Below, piece by piece: positions 17,392 to 24,772 of a DNA stretch of 64,000 nucleotides. This stretch comes from Bacillus sp. NTK074B (GTDB lineage: Bacteria > Bacillota > Bacilli > Bacillales > Bacillaceae_B): NCBI RefSeq assembly GCF_017303375.1, contig NZ_JAFKOH010000012.1, positions 1 to 64,000 on the forward strand, written 5' to 3'. Both the position numbers and the translations under genes were made by a program. Each line of letters opens with the position of its first letter. The first letter of the stretch is position 1. Under the pieces are notes generated by a model. That model searched no databases. It worked only from the letters and a program-made list of their open reading frames with translations, and was not told the DNA's origin.

Positions 17392-17679
17392 TTAAAAGTC
17401 AAATAATGAATTTCCATTTGCTCCGTCATCCGTTTCAAGCGGCTCTTCCTTTTGAATCGTGACAGGCTTCTGAATCGGCTGGGATTCCTGGAAGTAGGTT
17501 GGCTGGGGCTCTGAATAGGTCGGTTGGACAGATGCCCCATTGTTCTCCTCCAGCAATACTTCGCACAGCGCTTTTATTGAATACACATGTTCACGGATCT
17601 GCTGGGACTTTTCTGCAGACTTCGCTTTGCCGAGTTCATGTTCAATTTTCTTGATTAATGTTTGATGTGGGATATTCAC
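17392..17679 (-). CDS. ywdI: YwdI-like protein (DUF5327-like)
   Basis: The 95-residue soluble protein has an N-terminal helical part (IPHQTLIKKIEHELGKAKSA to LCEVLLEE) and a Pro/Gln-rich tail. I start it at the GTG at 17679, nine bases after AAGGAG. Its place between ywdK and ung is that of B. subtilis ywdI. No role is known. Confidence 0.75.
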   Translation of the reverse strand: MNIPHQTLIKKIEHELGKAKSAEKSQQIREHVYSIKALCEVLLEENNGASVQPTYSEPQPTYFQESQPIQKPVTIQKEEPLETDDGANGNSLFDF

Positions 17680-17759
17680 TCCTGTTGACTCCTTCCACAA
17701 GATCTCTCATACAGTATGTACGTCTTTATCCTAATTCTTATTGAAGGATTTCGCAAATA

Positions 17760-17936
17760 TCATCTTTGTTTAGGCTTGAATTTCATACAGGGACTGCCCG
17801 AGGATTGAAAAACCACCAGTGAAGGCATCGCTTTCGTTTTAAATCCGTACCCTTTGCACCCTCTGGGATGAGCCTGTTCCCACGTTGTATAAAAATAGTG
17901 GCATTGAAAGCAGTTGATTCTTTCTTCTTTTTTCAT
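17760..17936 (-). CDS. Small cysteine-rich zinc-knuckle-like protein (58 aa)
   Basis: A 58-codon gene starts at the ATG at 17936, behind GGGGGAGGATG. The peptide has CFQC at residues 9-12, a third cysteine in PRGCKGYGFK (C27) and a fourth in SSGSPCMKFK (C50), suggesting one metal site. It lies between ung and ywdI in the same direction, with 23 bases to the ung stop, so it belongs to the ung operon. The gap to ung contains the parS site. I do not know its function. Confidence 0.85.
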   Translation of the reverse strand: MKKEERINCFQCHYFYTTWEQAHPRGCKGYGFKTKAMPSLVVFQSSGSPCMKFKPKQR

Positions 17937-17954
17937 GCCGCATCCTCCCCCGAG

Positions 17955-17970
17955 TGTTTCACGTGAAACA
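17955..17970. promoter_or_regulatory. Perfect parS site (ParB/Spo0J binding)
   Basis: TGTTTCACGTGAAACA is the exact 16-bp palindromic parS consensus that loads ParB clamps on the chromosome. It sits in the 37 bases between the ung stop and the next start codon. The neighbouring gene order corresponds to the B. subtilis region left of the origin, where several parS sites are known. Confidence 0.93.
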
Positions 17971-17973
17971 TTT

Positions 17974-18645
17974 CTATTCTATGCACCAGTCGATTTCGTC
18001 CATGCCGGCTCCATGGAGGAACGCATTTGTTTTCGAAAAAGGTCTGCTTCCGAAAAAACCCCGGTGGGCAGATAATGGACTGGGATGTGGTGCAGACACT
18101 ACACAATGCCTGGAAGAATCAATGAGGGATTGTTTCGTTTGGGCAGGCTTCCCCCATAAAATAAACACCATAGGCTTCTCCCGCTCATTCAATACAGAAA
18201 TGACGTGATTCGTGAAACTCTCCCACCCCTTCCCTTTATGGGAGTGAGCCTTGCCATCCTGCACGGTCAGCACGGTGTTCAACAACAGGACACCCTGTTC
18301 CGCCCATTTCACTAATGAACCATGAGGGGGAACCGTACATCCAAGGTCCTCTTGAAGCTCTTTGTACATATTTCGCAATGATGGAGGGATCTTCATCCCT
18401 TTTTTCACAGAAAAGCTCAGTCCTTCTGCCTGGTGTGGGCCATGATAGGGATCCTGGCCAAGCAGGACAACCTTCACATCCTCATATGCCGTGTAGTGAA
18501 AAGCATTGAAAATGTCGTGCATATCAGGGTATATGGTGTTCGTTTCATATTCCCCTTTCAACCATTCTCTTAAATGTTGATAGTATTCCTTTTGAAGTTC
18601 ATCTTCCAATATATGTGCCCAATCATTTTGAAAAATTGTCGTCAC
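17974..18645 (-). CDS. ung: Uracil-DNA glycosylase Ung
   Basis: Ung removes uracil from DNA to begin base-excision repair. The 223-residue protein has the family-1 motifs: water-activating D65 in GQDPYHG and the [11 protein letters not shown] loop with H187. The start is GTG at 18645, behind AAAGGGTG that lies in the tail of the preceding gene. It is second in the operon after the DUF4230 gene. Confidence 0.96.
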   Translation of the reverse strand: MTTIFQNDWAHILEDELQKEYYQHLREWLKGEYETNTIYPDMHDIFNAFHYTAYEDVKVVLLGQDPYHGPHQAEGLSFSVKKGMKIPPSLRNMYKELQEDLGCTVPPHGSLVKWAEQGVLLLNTVLTVQDGKAHSHKGKGWESFTNHVISVLNEREKPMVFILWGKPAQTKQSLIDSSRHCVVSAPHPSPLSAHRGFFGSRPFSKTNAFLHGAGMDEIDWCIE

Positions 18646-18660
18646 TAAGAGACACCCTTT

Positions 18661-19410
18661 CTAATTATGGAAATCAATCGTCAAGCTGTAGCCCATTTGC
18701 TCAAAGAACCCCTTTAAGGACTTTTCTGCATTTTTCTCCGCTGCCTGAAGGATCCCCTGTTCGATTGCTTCCTGACTGATTTGATCCTTAGCCACTTCAG
18801 CAAGGGCAAACCCCTCGTTCCAACCCACATCGTTACGGAAGATCCCTTCTACCGAAAACGTCTTAATGTTGTCCGTATCGATCGAAGGTTCTTGCAGGAT
18901 CTTCGCCCGGGGCAACGTGAGTCTGATCTCTTTCTTCTCATCATCTACTACTATATCCTTCTCATTAATCCCTTGTAAATCAACACCCGCAAGGACCGTT
19001 CCAGGAACGACCATCAGAAGCTTCCGTTTCGTACCGGGCAGGTCGGCATTGATTTCCTTACCGAATAATTGATTATCTTCCTGCTCGATCACGGCCTTCA
19101 CAAACCCTTGAGCCGTAGCCAGCGAGCTCATATCCTGTATCCGTTCGACAAATGAACCCTTTTCTTCTGTGAAAGTCGAGCCTGATAACCAGGAGTGAAT
19201 CCCTATATATGCTCCTCCCGCCAATAGTGCGACTACCAGAAGGGTCAGTCCCACCCTCCTTTTCCACATGGTCACAAAGTTTCTTGTCATGCTCCACCGT
19301 CTACTGCTTCTATTGTCAATCGCCAAAGAGGCACTTGTTTCTCTTGCAGTTGCTTTCAAATCGGCCAATATCGCTTCCATTTCTTGTATCTTTTTGTATT
19401 GACTTGTCAT
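18661..19410 (-). CDS. DUF4230 membrane-anchored protein
   Basis: The 249-residue protein has a basic N-terminus, one membrane span (residues about 52-72), and an extracellular domain of DUF4230 type with VPGTVLAGVDLQGI, LPRAKILQEPSID and a C-terminal helix. The ATG at 19410 follows AGGAAGG by eight bases. It is the first gene of the ung operon, 15 bases upstream of ung. The biochemical role is unknown. Confidence 0.8.
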   Translation of the reverse strand: MTSQYKKIQEMEAILADLKATARETSASLAIDNRSSRRWSMTRNFVTMWKRRVGLTLLVVALLAGGAYIGIHSWLSGSTFTEEKGSFVERIQDMSSLATAQGFVKAVIEQEDNQLFGKEINADLPGTKRKLLMVVPGTVLAGVDLQGINEKDIVVDDEKKEIRLTLPRAKILQEPSIDTDNIKTFSVEGIFRNDVGWNEGFALAEVAKDQISQEAIEQGILQAAEKNAEKSLKGFFEQMGYSLTIDFHN

Positions 19411-19500
19411 TTCTTCCACCTTCCTCTCTTCTATTATAGGAAATAATGTAGAATCTTGGAAACAATTATTCTGCCGGAAAGAATTTCCATATTATAGAAA

Positions 19501-19525
19501 GTTTGATATTGGAATAAACGGGAAA
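19501..19525 (+). promoter_or_regulatory. Sigma-B-type promoter
   Basis: GTTTGA and GGGAAA are separated by 13 bases, matching the general-stress sigma-B pattern (GTTTaa, 12-15 bases, GGGWAW). It lies 37 bases before the stress protein start. Confidence 0.8.
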
Positions 19526-19562
19526 AGAAGGGGCAAGACAAAAAAACTGGAGGGTATTGAAC

Positions 19563-19913
19563 ATGTATAAAGTCCAGACTGCTGAAAACGCGTTAGAAGC
19601 AAAAAAAGAAATTGAAACATTCACAAGCGAAGGATTCACAAAAGATGACATCTACGTATTCGCACATGACAAACACCGCTCTAAACACATTACCGAAGCA
19701 ACAGGGACGGAATCCACCGGAATAAAAGAACAGGGTATCCTTGAATCCATGGGGAATATGTTCAACAGCCGCGGAGATGAACTGCGTTCAAAAATGAAGT
19801 CTGTCGGCATGAATCAGGCAGAAGCCGATGCCTATGAAGAAGAATTGGACAAAGGAAAGCTGGTCATCGTCGCTTCCAAGGAAGCAACCGATAATGATGC
19901 CAAGCCTTTCTAA
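19563..19913 (+). CDS. General stress protein, YflT/GSP17M family
   Basis: The 116-residue soluble protein begins MYKVQTAENALEAKKEIETF and contains GFTKDDIYVFAHDKHR, the usual start of the heat-induced YflT-type domain, with a flexible middle and an acidic helical end. B. subtilis YflT is a sigma-B regulon member, which fits the promoter seen here. The ATG at 19563 is eight bases from GGAGGG. The molecular role is not known. Confidence 0.85.
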   Translation: MYKVQTAENALEAKKEIETFTSEGFTKDDIYVFAHDKHRSKHITEATGTESTGIKEQGILESMGNMFNSRGDELRSKMKSVGMNQAEADAYEEELDKGKLVIVASKEATDNDAKPF

Positions 19914-19933
19914 ACTTGTTTAACAGTCTTGTA

Positions 19934-19968
19934 AAGACGTCGATGGATTTTCACTCGACGTCTTTTTT
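19934..19968 (+). terminator. Stress protein gene terminator
   Basis: AAGACGTCGA pairs perfectly with TCGACGTCTT and is followed by seven T. Confidence 0.9.
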
Positions 19969-20066
19969 TGTCGTCATCGTGAGTCCCAAGGATTTGTAAT
20001 TACCCGGTCGATATTATATTCTTTAGTCAGACTTTAACGAGCTATTTTCTTAGGAGGAATGCAACC

Positions 20067-20876
20067 ATGACATTAAAGAAAACACTGACGATCGCCGGTT
20101 CCGATACGAGCGGAGGCGCAGGGATCCAGGCCGATCTTAAAACATTCCAGGAGCACGGTGTATACGGTATGACCGCCCTCACGACAGTGGTGACCATGGA
20201 CCCGAATAACCACTGGCATCACAATGTTCATCCATTGTCCATCGACACGCTGGAAGCACAATTGGAAACGGTCCTGTCTGTCGGGATCGACGCCATGAAG
20301 ACAGGGATGCTTGGCACCGTTGAAATCATCGAGCTTGCAGCGAAAAAGATCGATGCATTCGGATTGAATAAAGTGGTCATTGACCCCGTCATGGTATGTA
20401 AAGGCGAGGATGAAGTCCTCCATCCTGAAACCACTGACGCCATGAGGGAACATCTCTTGCAACGTGCGACCATTGTAACGCCTAACCTGTTCGAAGCTGG
20501 TCAGCTTGCCCAGACGGGTCCTCTCAAAACGATTGAAGAAATGAAAGAAGCAGCCAAGAAGATTCACGATCTCGGCGCGAAAAACGTCGTCATCAAGGGC
20601 GGGAAGCAATTACAACACGACAAAGCTCTCGATCTATTCTATGACGGAAATGAATTCACTCGCATGGAAGAAGAAAAAGTGGAAACATCTTATAACCACG
20701 GGGCAGGATGTACATTCGCAGCAGCGATCACCGCCAACCTCGCTAACGGACAAGGCGTAAAAGAAGCGGTACAAAACGCCAAAACATTCGTCACAGCCGC
20801 CATCAAGCACGGCTTCAAACTAAACGAATACGTCGGACCCGTCATGCACGGAGCCTACAACCGATTCGAAAAATAA
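20067..20876 (+). CDS. pdxK: Pyridoxine kinase / hydroxymethylpyrimidine kinase PdxK
   Basis: This ThiD-fold ribokinase phosphorylates pyridoxal-type vitamers (and HMP in some members) for B6 salvage. The 269-residue protein has TIAGSDTSGGAGIQADLKTF at the N-terminus, C111 in VMVCKG and C215 in the anion-hole motif HGAGCTF, both conserved in Bacillus/Staphylococcus PdxK. Position beside the ywd cluster agrees with B. subtilis pdxK. Thiamine genes are not nearby, favouring PdxK over ThiD. AGGAGG precedes the ATG. Confidence 0.88.
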   Translation: MTLKKTLTIAGSDTSGGAGIQADLKTFQEHGVYGMTALTTVVTMDPNNHWHHNVHPLSIDTLEAQLETVLSVGIDAMKTGMLGTVEIIELAAKKIDAFGLNKVVIDPVMVCKGEDEVLHPETTDAMREHLLQRATIVTPNLFEAGQLAQTGPLKTIEEMKEAAKKIHDLGAKNVVIKGGKQLQHDKALDLFYDGNEFTRMEEEKVETSYNHGAGCTFAAAITANLANGQGVKEAVQNAKTFVTAAIKHGFKLNEYVGPVMHGAYNRFEK

Positions 20877-20882
20877 ACACTT

Positions 20883-20925
20883 GGTGCCAGGCACAAATCA
20901 ATGATTTCGTGCCTGGCACCTTTTT
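20883..20925 (+). terminator. pdxK terminator built from GTGCCAGGCAC repeat
   Basis: GGTGCCAGGCAC pairs perfectly with GTGCCTGGCACC, then TTTTT. The arms are themselves the palindromic GTGCCTGGCAC motif. A GAGGGACGGACC copy follows immediately. Confidence 0.85.
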
Positions 20926-20940
20926 GGGAGGGACGGACCG
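20926..20940. repeat. GAGGGACGGACC motif after pdxK
   Basis: GGGAGGGACGGACCG abuts the terminator T run. Confidence 0.75.
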
Positions 20941-21077
20941 CTGCTTAGGAATATTACGAATCCTTCACCTCGTATGAACATCCCTCCCTCAATCATAGTT
21001 TTCGCAATCACTCATGAATTTTAGTAAGATAGTACATAATGGTTATGAGTCTTTTCTGTACTTAAGGAGGAAAAAGA

Positions 21078-21425
21078 ATGGAACCGATCAAGATTGCCGA
21101 TGTGCAGGGGATCATTACTCAGCTTGCACGTCAGGACGTTTATATACATTTAGAAACCACCAATGGAGCCTATGCCTCCCACTTCAACGAAGGCTTTTTC
21201 TCTGCGGGAGCGTATATCCGCAACGCGAAAGTCAACTATGAGCACGGAAAAATCATCGGGGACGGACCTTACCGTGTCGGCCTGAAGATCGAACTCGGCT
21301 GGATTTACGCCGAAGGACTGACTCATTATGAACTTGATGAACACGGCCGTCTGCTGCTTGCCGGGCATGGCGGGGACGGAAAACTCGCCGTTGCCCTTGA
21401 AGTCAGCCCGACACCTTTCAATTAA
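21078..21425 (+). CDS. yojF: YojF family protein (DUF1806)
   Basis: The 115-residue soluble protein matches YojF, a small conserved partner encoded beside bshB2 in many Bacillaceae. Segments include DVYIHLETTNGAYASHF and GPYRVGLKIELGWIYAEG. A strong AAGGAGG precedes the start. bshB2 follows after 35 bases, so a link to bacillithiol metabolism is likely by context only. Confidence 0.88.
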   Translation: MEPIKIADVQGIITQLARQDVYIHLETTNGAYASHFNEGFFSAGAYIRNAKVNYEHGKIIGDGPYRVGLKIELGWIYAEGLTHYELDEHGRLLLAGHGGDGKLAVALEVSPTPFN

Positions 21426-21460
21426 ACTACTTGAACTTTATAGATAAAGGAGAGGTAAAA

Positions 21461-22144
21461 ATGGAAAAAGAAAGACAGGTGCTTGTCATCTTTCCTCACC
21501 CGGATGATGAAGCATTCGGCGTATCAGGGACGATTTCCACGCACGTCAACAATGGAACGCCCGTCACCTATGCATGCCTCACATTAGGGGAAATGGGAAG
21601 AAACCTTGGGAATCCCCCCTTTGCGACCAGGGAGTCCCTACCTTTAATTAGGAAAAAAGAGCTGCAAAAAGCTGCCGATGTGATGGGAATCCAGGATCTT
21701 CGAATGATGGGCTACCGGGATAAGACCCTGGAATTTGAAAATGATGAAAAGCTCTCAAACATGGTGACAGAACTGATTGAAGAATTAAACCCGTCCCTTA
21801 TCATCACATTCTATCCCGACTACTCTGTGCACCCGGATCACGAAGCAACTGCAAGAGCCGTCGTACGTGCCGTCAGAAGCCTTCCGAAAGCGTCAAGACC
21901 GAAGCTTCACTGCCTGGCATTCTCTAAGAATTGCGAAGAAGAATTGGGCAAGCCTGATATCTTTGTGGATATCACACCGGTCAAAGACCAAAAAATCGGT
22001 GCCATGAAGGCCCATATCTCCCAAACAGCCTGGATGCTGAAAGATCTTGAAAAAGGGATCCAGCAGAATGACCCTGAATCATTGAAATGGGTCACCGTCG
22101 AACGATTCTGGAGCTATCAATGGGAAAATGACAACGTAAAATAA
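21461..22144 (+). CDS. bshB2: Bacillithiol biosynthesis deacetylase BshB2
   Basis: BshB2 deacetylates N-acetylglucosaminyl-malate to glucosaminyl-malate, the second step of bacillithiol synthesis. The 227-residue LmbE-like protein has zinc/catalytic motif HPDDE (H13, D15, D16) and a second histidine motif HPDHE (H124). I start at MEKERQ, behind AAAGGAGAGG; an in-frame upstream ATG overlaps the ribosome site. It forms an operon with yojF. Confidence 0.92.
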   Translation: MEKERQVLVIFPHPDDEAFGVSGTISTHVNNGTPVTYACLTLGEMGRNLGNPPFATRESLPLIRKKELQKAADVMGIQDLRMMGYRDKTLEFENDEKLSNMVTELIEELNPSLIITFYPDYSVHPDHEATARAVVRAVRSLPKASRPKLHCLAFSKNCEEELGKPDIFVDITPVKDQKIGAMKAHISQTAWMLKDLEKGIQQNDPESLKWVTVERFWSYQWENDNVK

Positions 22145-22154
22145 TCTTTTCGAA

Positions 22155-22187
22155 AAGAGTTTGAGCCATTGCTCAAGCTCTTTTTTT
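22155..22187 (+). terminator. yojF-bshB2 terminator
   Basis: AAGAG-TTTGAGC pairs with GCTCAA-GCTCTT, followed by a T run. Confidence 0.8.
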
Positions 22188-22226
22188 ATTGTCCTCTTCT
22201 ATAAATACATTTGGAGAATATAATTT

Positions 22227-22244
22227 AGTGAGTGATTACTCACT
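22227..22244. promoter_or_regulatory. TetR-type operator O1
   Basis: AGTGAGTGATTACTCACT is an 18-bp near-palindrome whose end overlaps the first base of the -35 element of the transporter promoter. It is the inverse of O2 at 17 of 18 positions. The regulator is most likely the TetR gene at the end of this operon. Confidence 0.85.
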
Positions 22245-22272
22245 TTACAAAAGATCGTACATAGCTTATAGT
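22244..22272 (+). promoter_or_regulatory. Promoter of the ABC exporter-TetR operon
   Basis: TTTACA and TATAGT are separated by 17 bases, a good sigma-A arrangement, with operators on both sides. Confidence 0.7.
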
Positions 22273-22275
22273 ATA

Positions 22276-22293
22276 AGTGAGTAATCACTCATT
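22276..22293. promoter_or_regulatory. TetR-type operator O2
   Basis: AGTGAGTAATCACTCATT lies just downstream of the -10 element, where binding would block transcription. Its centre is 49 bases from that of O1. Confidence 0.85.
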
Positions 22294-22314
22294 ATCTTGA
22301 AAGGTGTGATTCAT

Positions 22315-23043
22315 ATGGATTCCATCCTCCAACTAAAGAATCTTTCGAAGTCATTCGGCTCTCAGGAAGTACTAAAGAACATTTCCCTCCACATCCCAAA
22401 AGGGAAGATCTACGGTTTATTAGGTCCTTCCGGTTCAGGGAAAACGACGTTAATCAAGCTGATGATCGGTCTTGAAACACATTCATCAGGCAGTGTCACC
22501 TATAAAGGAAACAAGTTGAAAGGGAGTGAGCTGTATCCGACCATAGGATATATGGCTCAATCCGATGCCTTGTATGATGAATTGACGGCAAAAGAAAATT
22601 TAGCATTTATGGCTTCCCTCTACGGATTAAAGAAAGCCCAACGGAAAGAACAAATGGAAAAGGTGATGACGACAGTCGATTTGTTAGAACACCTCAATAA
22701 GCCTGTCCATCAGTATTCAGGGGGGATGAAACGACGATTATCCCTTGCCATCGCCCTCCTCCATGAACCTGAAGTCCTGTTCCTCGATGAACCGACGGTC
22801 GGGATTGACCCCGTCCTGCGAAAAGAAATCTGGGATAGCTTCCACCGGCTGAAAGAGGAAGGAAGGACCCTGATCATCACGACCCACGTCATGGATGAAG
22901 CAGAAAGATGCGACCAGCTCGGCCTGTTGCAGCATGGAGAGATCATTTCCAGCGACACGCCTGATGCCATTAAAGAAACATATGGCGTCTCTTCCATTGA
23001 AGATGTCTTTTTGAAAAATGGAGGTGTTTCCATTGAGAATTAG
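22315..23043 (+). CDS. ABC exporter ATP-binding protein
   Basis: The 242-residue ATPase has Walker A GPSGSGKT (37-44), signature YSGGMKRR, Walker B VLFLDEPT and the switch histidine in TTHVMDEAE. The ATG at 22315 follows AAAGGTGTG. It energises the ABC-2 permease encoded next, with which it overlaps by 11 bases. Control by a linked TetR suggests a drug or toxic-lipid exporter; the substrate is unknown. Confidence 0.9.
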   Translation: MDSILQLKNLSKSFGSQEVLKNISLHIPKGKIYGLLGPSGSGKTTLIKLMIGLETHSSGSVTYKGNKLKGSELYPTIGYMAQSDALYDELTAKENLAFMASLYGLKKAQRKEQMEKVMTTVDLLEHLNKPVHQYSGGMKRRLSLAIALLHEPEVLFLDEPTVGIDPVLRKEIWDSFHRLKEEGRTLIITTHVMDEAERCDQLGLLQHGEIISSDTPDAIKETYGVSSIEDVFLKNGGVSIEN

Positions 23044-24049
23044 AGGATTTGTCATACGTATCCTGCAGCAGCTTCTTCGTGATAAACGGACATTGGCACT
23101 GATGTTCCTGGCTCCGCTGTTGATTCTCAGCATGCTGGCCCTTGTGTTCAACTCGAAGGACTATGATGCCAAGGTAGCGATTGTGGACCTTCCACAGCAG
23201 CTGGAAGCGAAATTCGATACAGAGGATTTCCAATCATACAAAAGTCCGGATAAGGCATTGAAGGACATTAAAAATGGCGAACTCGATGGCTATATTTCAT
23301 TTGAAGACCCCACATCACCGTCCATTGTTATCGAAGGCAGTGATCCCACGGTCAACGGGGCCGTCATGAAAAAGATTCAGACCTTGCTCCCTTCCGATTC
23401 ACAGAATCTCTCAGATGAAGTAAAGTATGTGCACGGAAGTAGGGACATGGAGATGTTTGATTCCTTTGGACCGGTACTGCTTGGATTTTTTGTCTTCTTC
23501 TTCGTCTTTTTAATCAGCGGGGTATCTTTTTTAAGAGAACGGACAACGGGAACATTAGAGAGACTTCTCGCTTCCCCGATTAAAATCTGGGAGATGGTTG
23601 TCAGCTACGTCATCGGATTCGGAATCGTGACACTCTTACAGGCTTCCTTGATTTCATGGTACTCGATCTACGTTCTGGATATGATGATGAAAGGCAGCTT
23701 CTTCAACGTATTGATCATCATCGTTTCCTTATCGTTCACCGCACTGACTCTTGGAATATTGCTGTCTGCATTTGCTAAAAATGAATTACAGATGATGCAG
23801 TTCATTCCGATTGTTGTCGTTCCACAGTTATTCTTCTCAGGACTCTTTAACTTAGATACCATTTCCGATTGGCTGAGCTGGATCGGACCTTTCACACCGC
23901 TCTATTATGCCGCAGACGCATTAAGGGATATCATGATCAGGGGCTATGCATTTGAAGATTTACTCTATAATCTAGCGATTCTGATCGGTTTTTCTCTGCT
24001 CTTTATCGTCCTGAATGTTGCAGCCCTCCGAAAATACCGTAAAATATAG
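23033..24049 (+). CDS. ABC-2 type exporter permease
   Basis: The protein of about 338 residues has one N-terminal membrane span, a large outside loop (residues about 40-145), then five spans, the YhgE/Pip-YhfI-like ABC-2 layout of one-gene permeases that work as homodimers. The likely start is TTG at 23033, six bases from GGAGGTG; an upstream ATG contains that ribosome site. It is the membrane half of the exporter with the preceding ATPase. Confidence 0.88.
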   Translation: MRIRGFVIRILQQLLRDKRTLALMFLAPLLILSMLALVFNSKDYDAKVAIVDLPQQLEAKFDTEDFQSYKSPDKALKDIKNGELDGYISFEDPTSPSIVIEGSDPTVNGAVMKKIQTLLPSDSQNLSDEVKYVHGSRDMEMFDSFGPVLLGFFVFFFVFLISGVSFLRERTTGTLERLLASPIKIWEMVVSYVIGFGIVTLLQASLISWYSIYVLDMMMKGSFFNVLIIIVSLSFTALTLGILLSAFAKNELQMMQFIPIVVVPQLFFSGLFNLDTISDWLSWIGPFTPLYYAADALRDIMIRGYAFEDLLYNLAILIGFSLLFIVLNVAALRKYRKI

Positions 24050-24082
24050 GGTAGGAATGAACGACAAGTTAGGGGTTTAAAA

Positions 24083-24730
24083 ATGTCTGAGGAAAAGAAT
24101 ATATTCAAACAATTATTCGACCAGGAAGAAAACCTGACGGATAAACAGCAGAAAATTGTGGAGGCCGCCATTGAAATGTTTGCCGAAAAAGGCTATGCCG
24201 CAACCTCCACCAGTCAAATTGCCAAAAAGGCCGGCGTCGCAGAAGGAACCATCTTCCGGCATTACAAAACGAAGAAGGACCTGCTTCTCTCGATTGTATC
24301 CCCTACGATGGCTAAACTGATTGCCCCGTTTGTCATCCGGGATCTTAATAAGGTCCTAGATGCGAAATACGAACGCTATGAAGATTTCCTGAAAGCGATG
24401 ATTCTGAACCGGCAGGAATTCCTGAAAGAGAACATGGCCGCTTTTAAGATTTTGATACAGGAAATCCCCTTTCATCCCGAGCTGAAAGAACAGTTCCGGG
24501 AGCATATCGGTGAAAAAGTATTCGAGAAATTCGTGAAGCTCGTTGATCATTATAAAGAAAAGGGACAGATCATCGACATGCCCTCACATGCAGTCGTACG
24601 ATTTTCAGCCTCCAGCATCTTCGGATTGCTCCTTGTCCGGTATCTCTTCCTCCCTGAAGCCGATTGGGATGATGAGAAGGAGATCGAGATGACGGTGAGG
24701 ATGATTGTGGATGGGATTGGAAGAGAGTAA
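24083..24730 (+). CDS. TetR/AcrR family repressor
   Basis: The 215-residue protein has an N-terminal TetR helix-turn-helix (QKIVEAAIEMFAEKGY ... GTIFRHYKTKKDLL, residues about 22-68) and a ligand-binding helical C-terminus. Being last in the exporter operon, and with two matched palindromes at the operon promoter, it very probably represses its own operon until a ligand binds. Confidence 0.9.
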   Translation: MSEEKNIFKQLFDQEENLTDKQQKIVEAAIEMFAEKGYAATSTSQIAKKAGVAEGTIFRHYKTKKDLLLSIVSPTMAKLIAPFVIRDLNKVLDAKYERYEDFLKAMILNRQEFLKENMAAFKILIQEIPFHPELKEQFREHIGEKVFEKFVKLVDHYKEKGQIIDMPSHAVVRFSASSIFGLLLVRYLFLPEADWDDEKEIEMTVRMIVDGIGRE

Positions 24731-24736
24731 AAAAAG

Positions 24737-24769
24737 GCGACCTTGGAACGTTTCCAAGGTCGCTTCTCT
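24737..24769. terminator. Bidirectional terminator tetR / inhA
   Basis: GCGACCTTGGAA pairs perfectly with TTCCAAGGTCGC. A-rich on one side and T-rich on the other, it can stop both convergent genes. Confidence 0.85.
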
Positions 24770-24772
24770 ATA

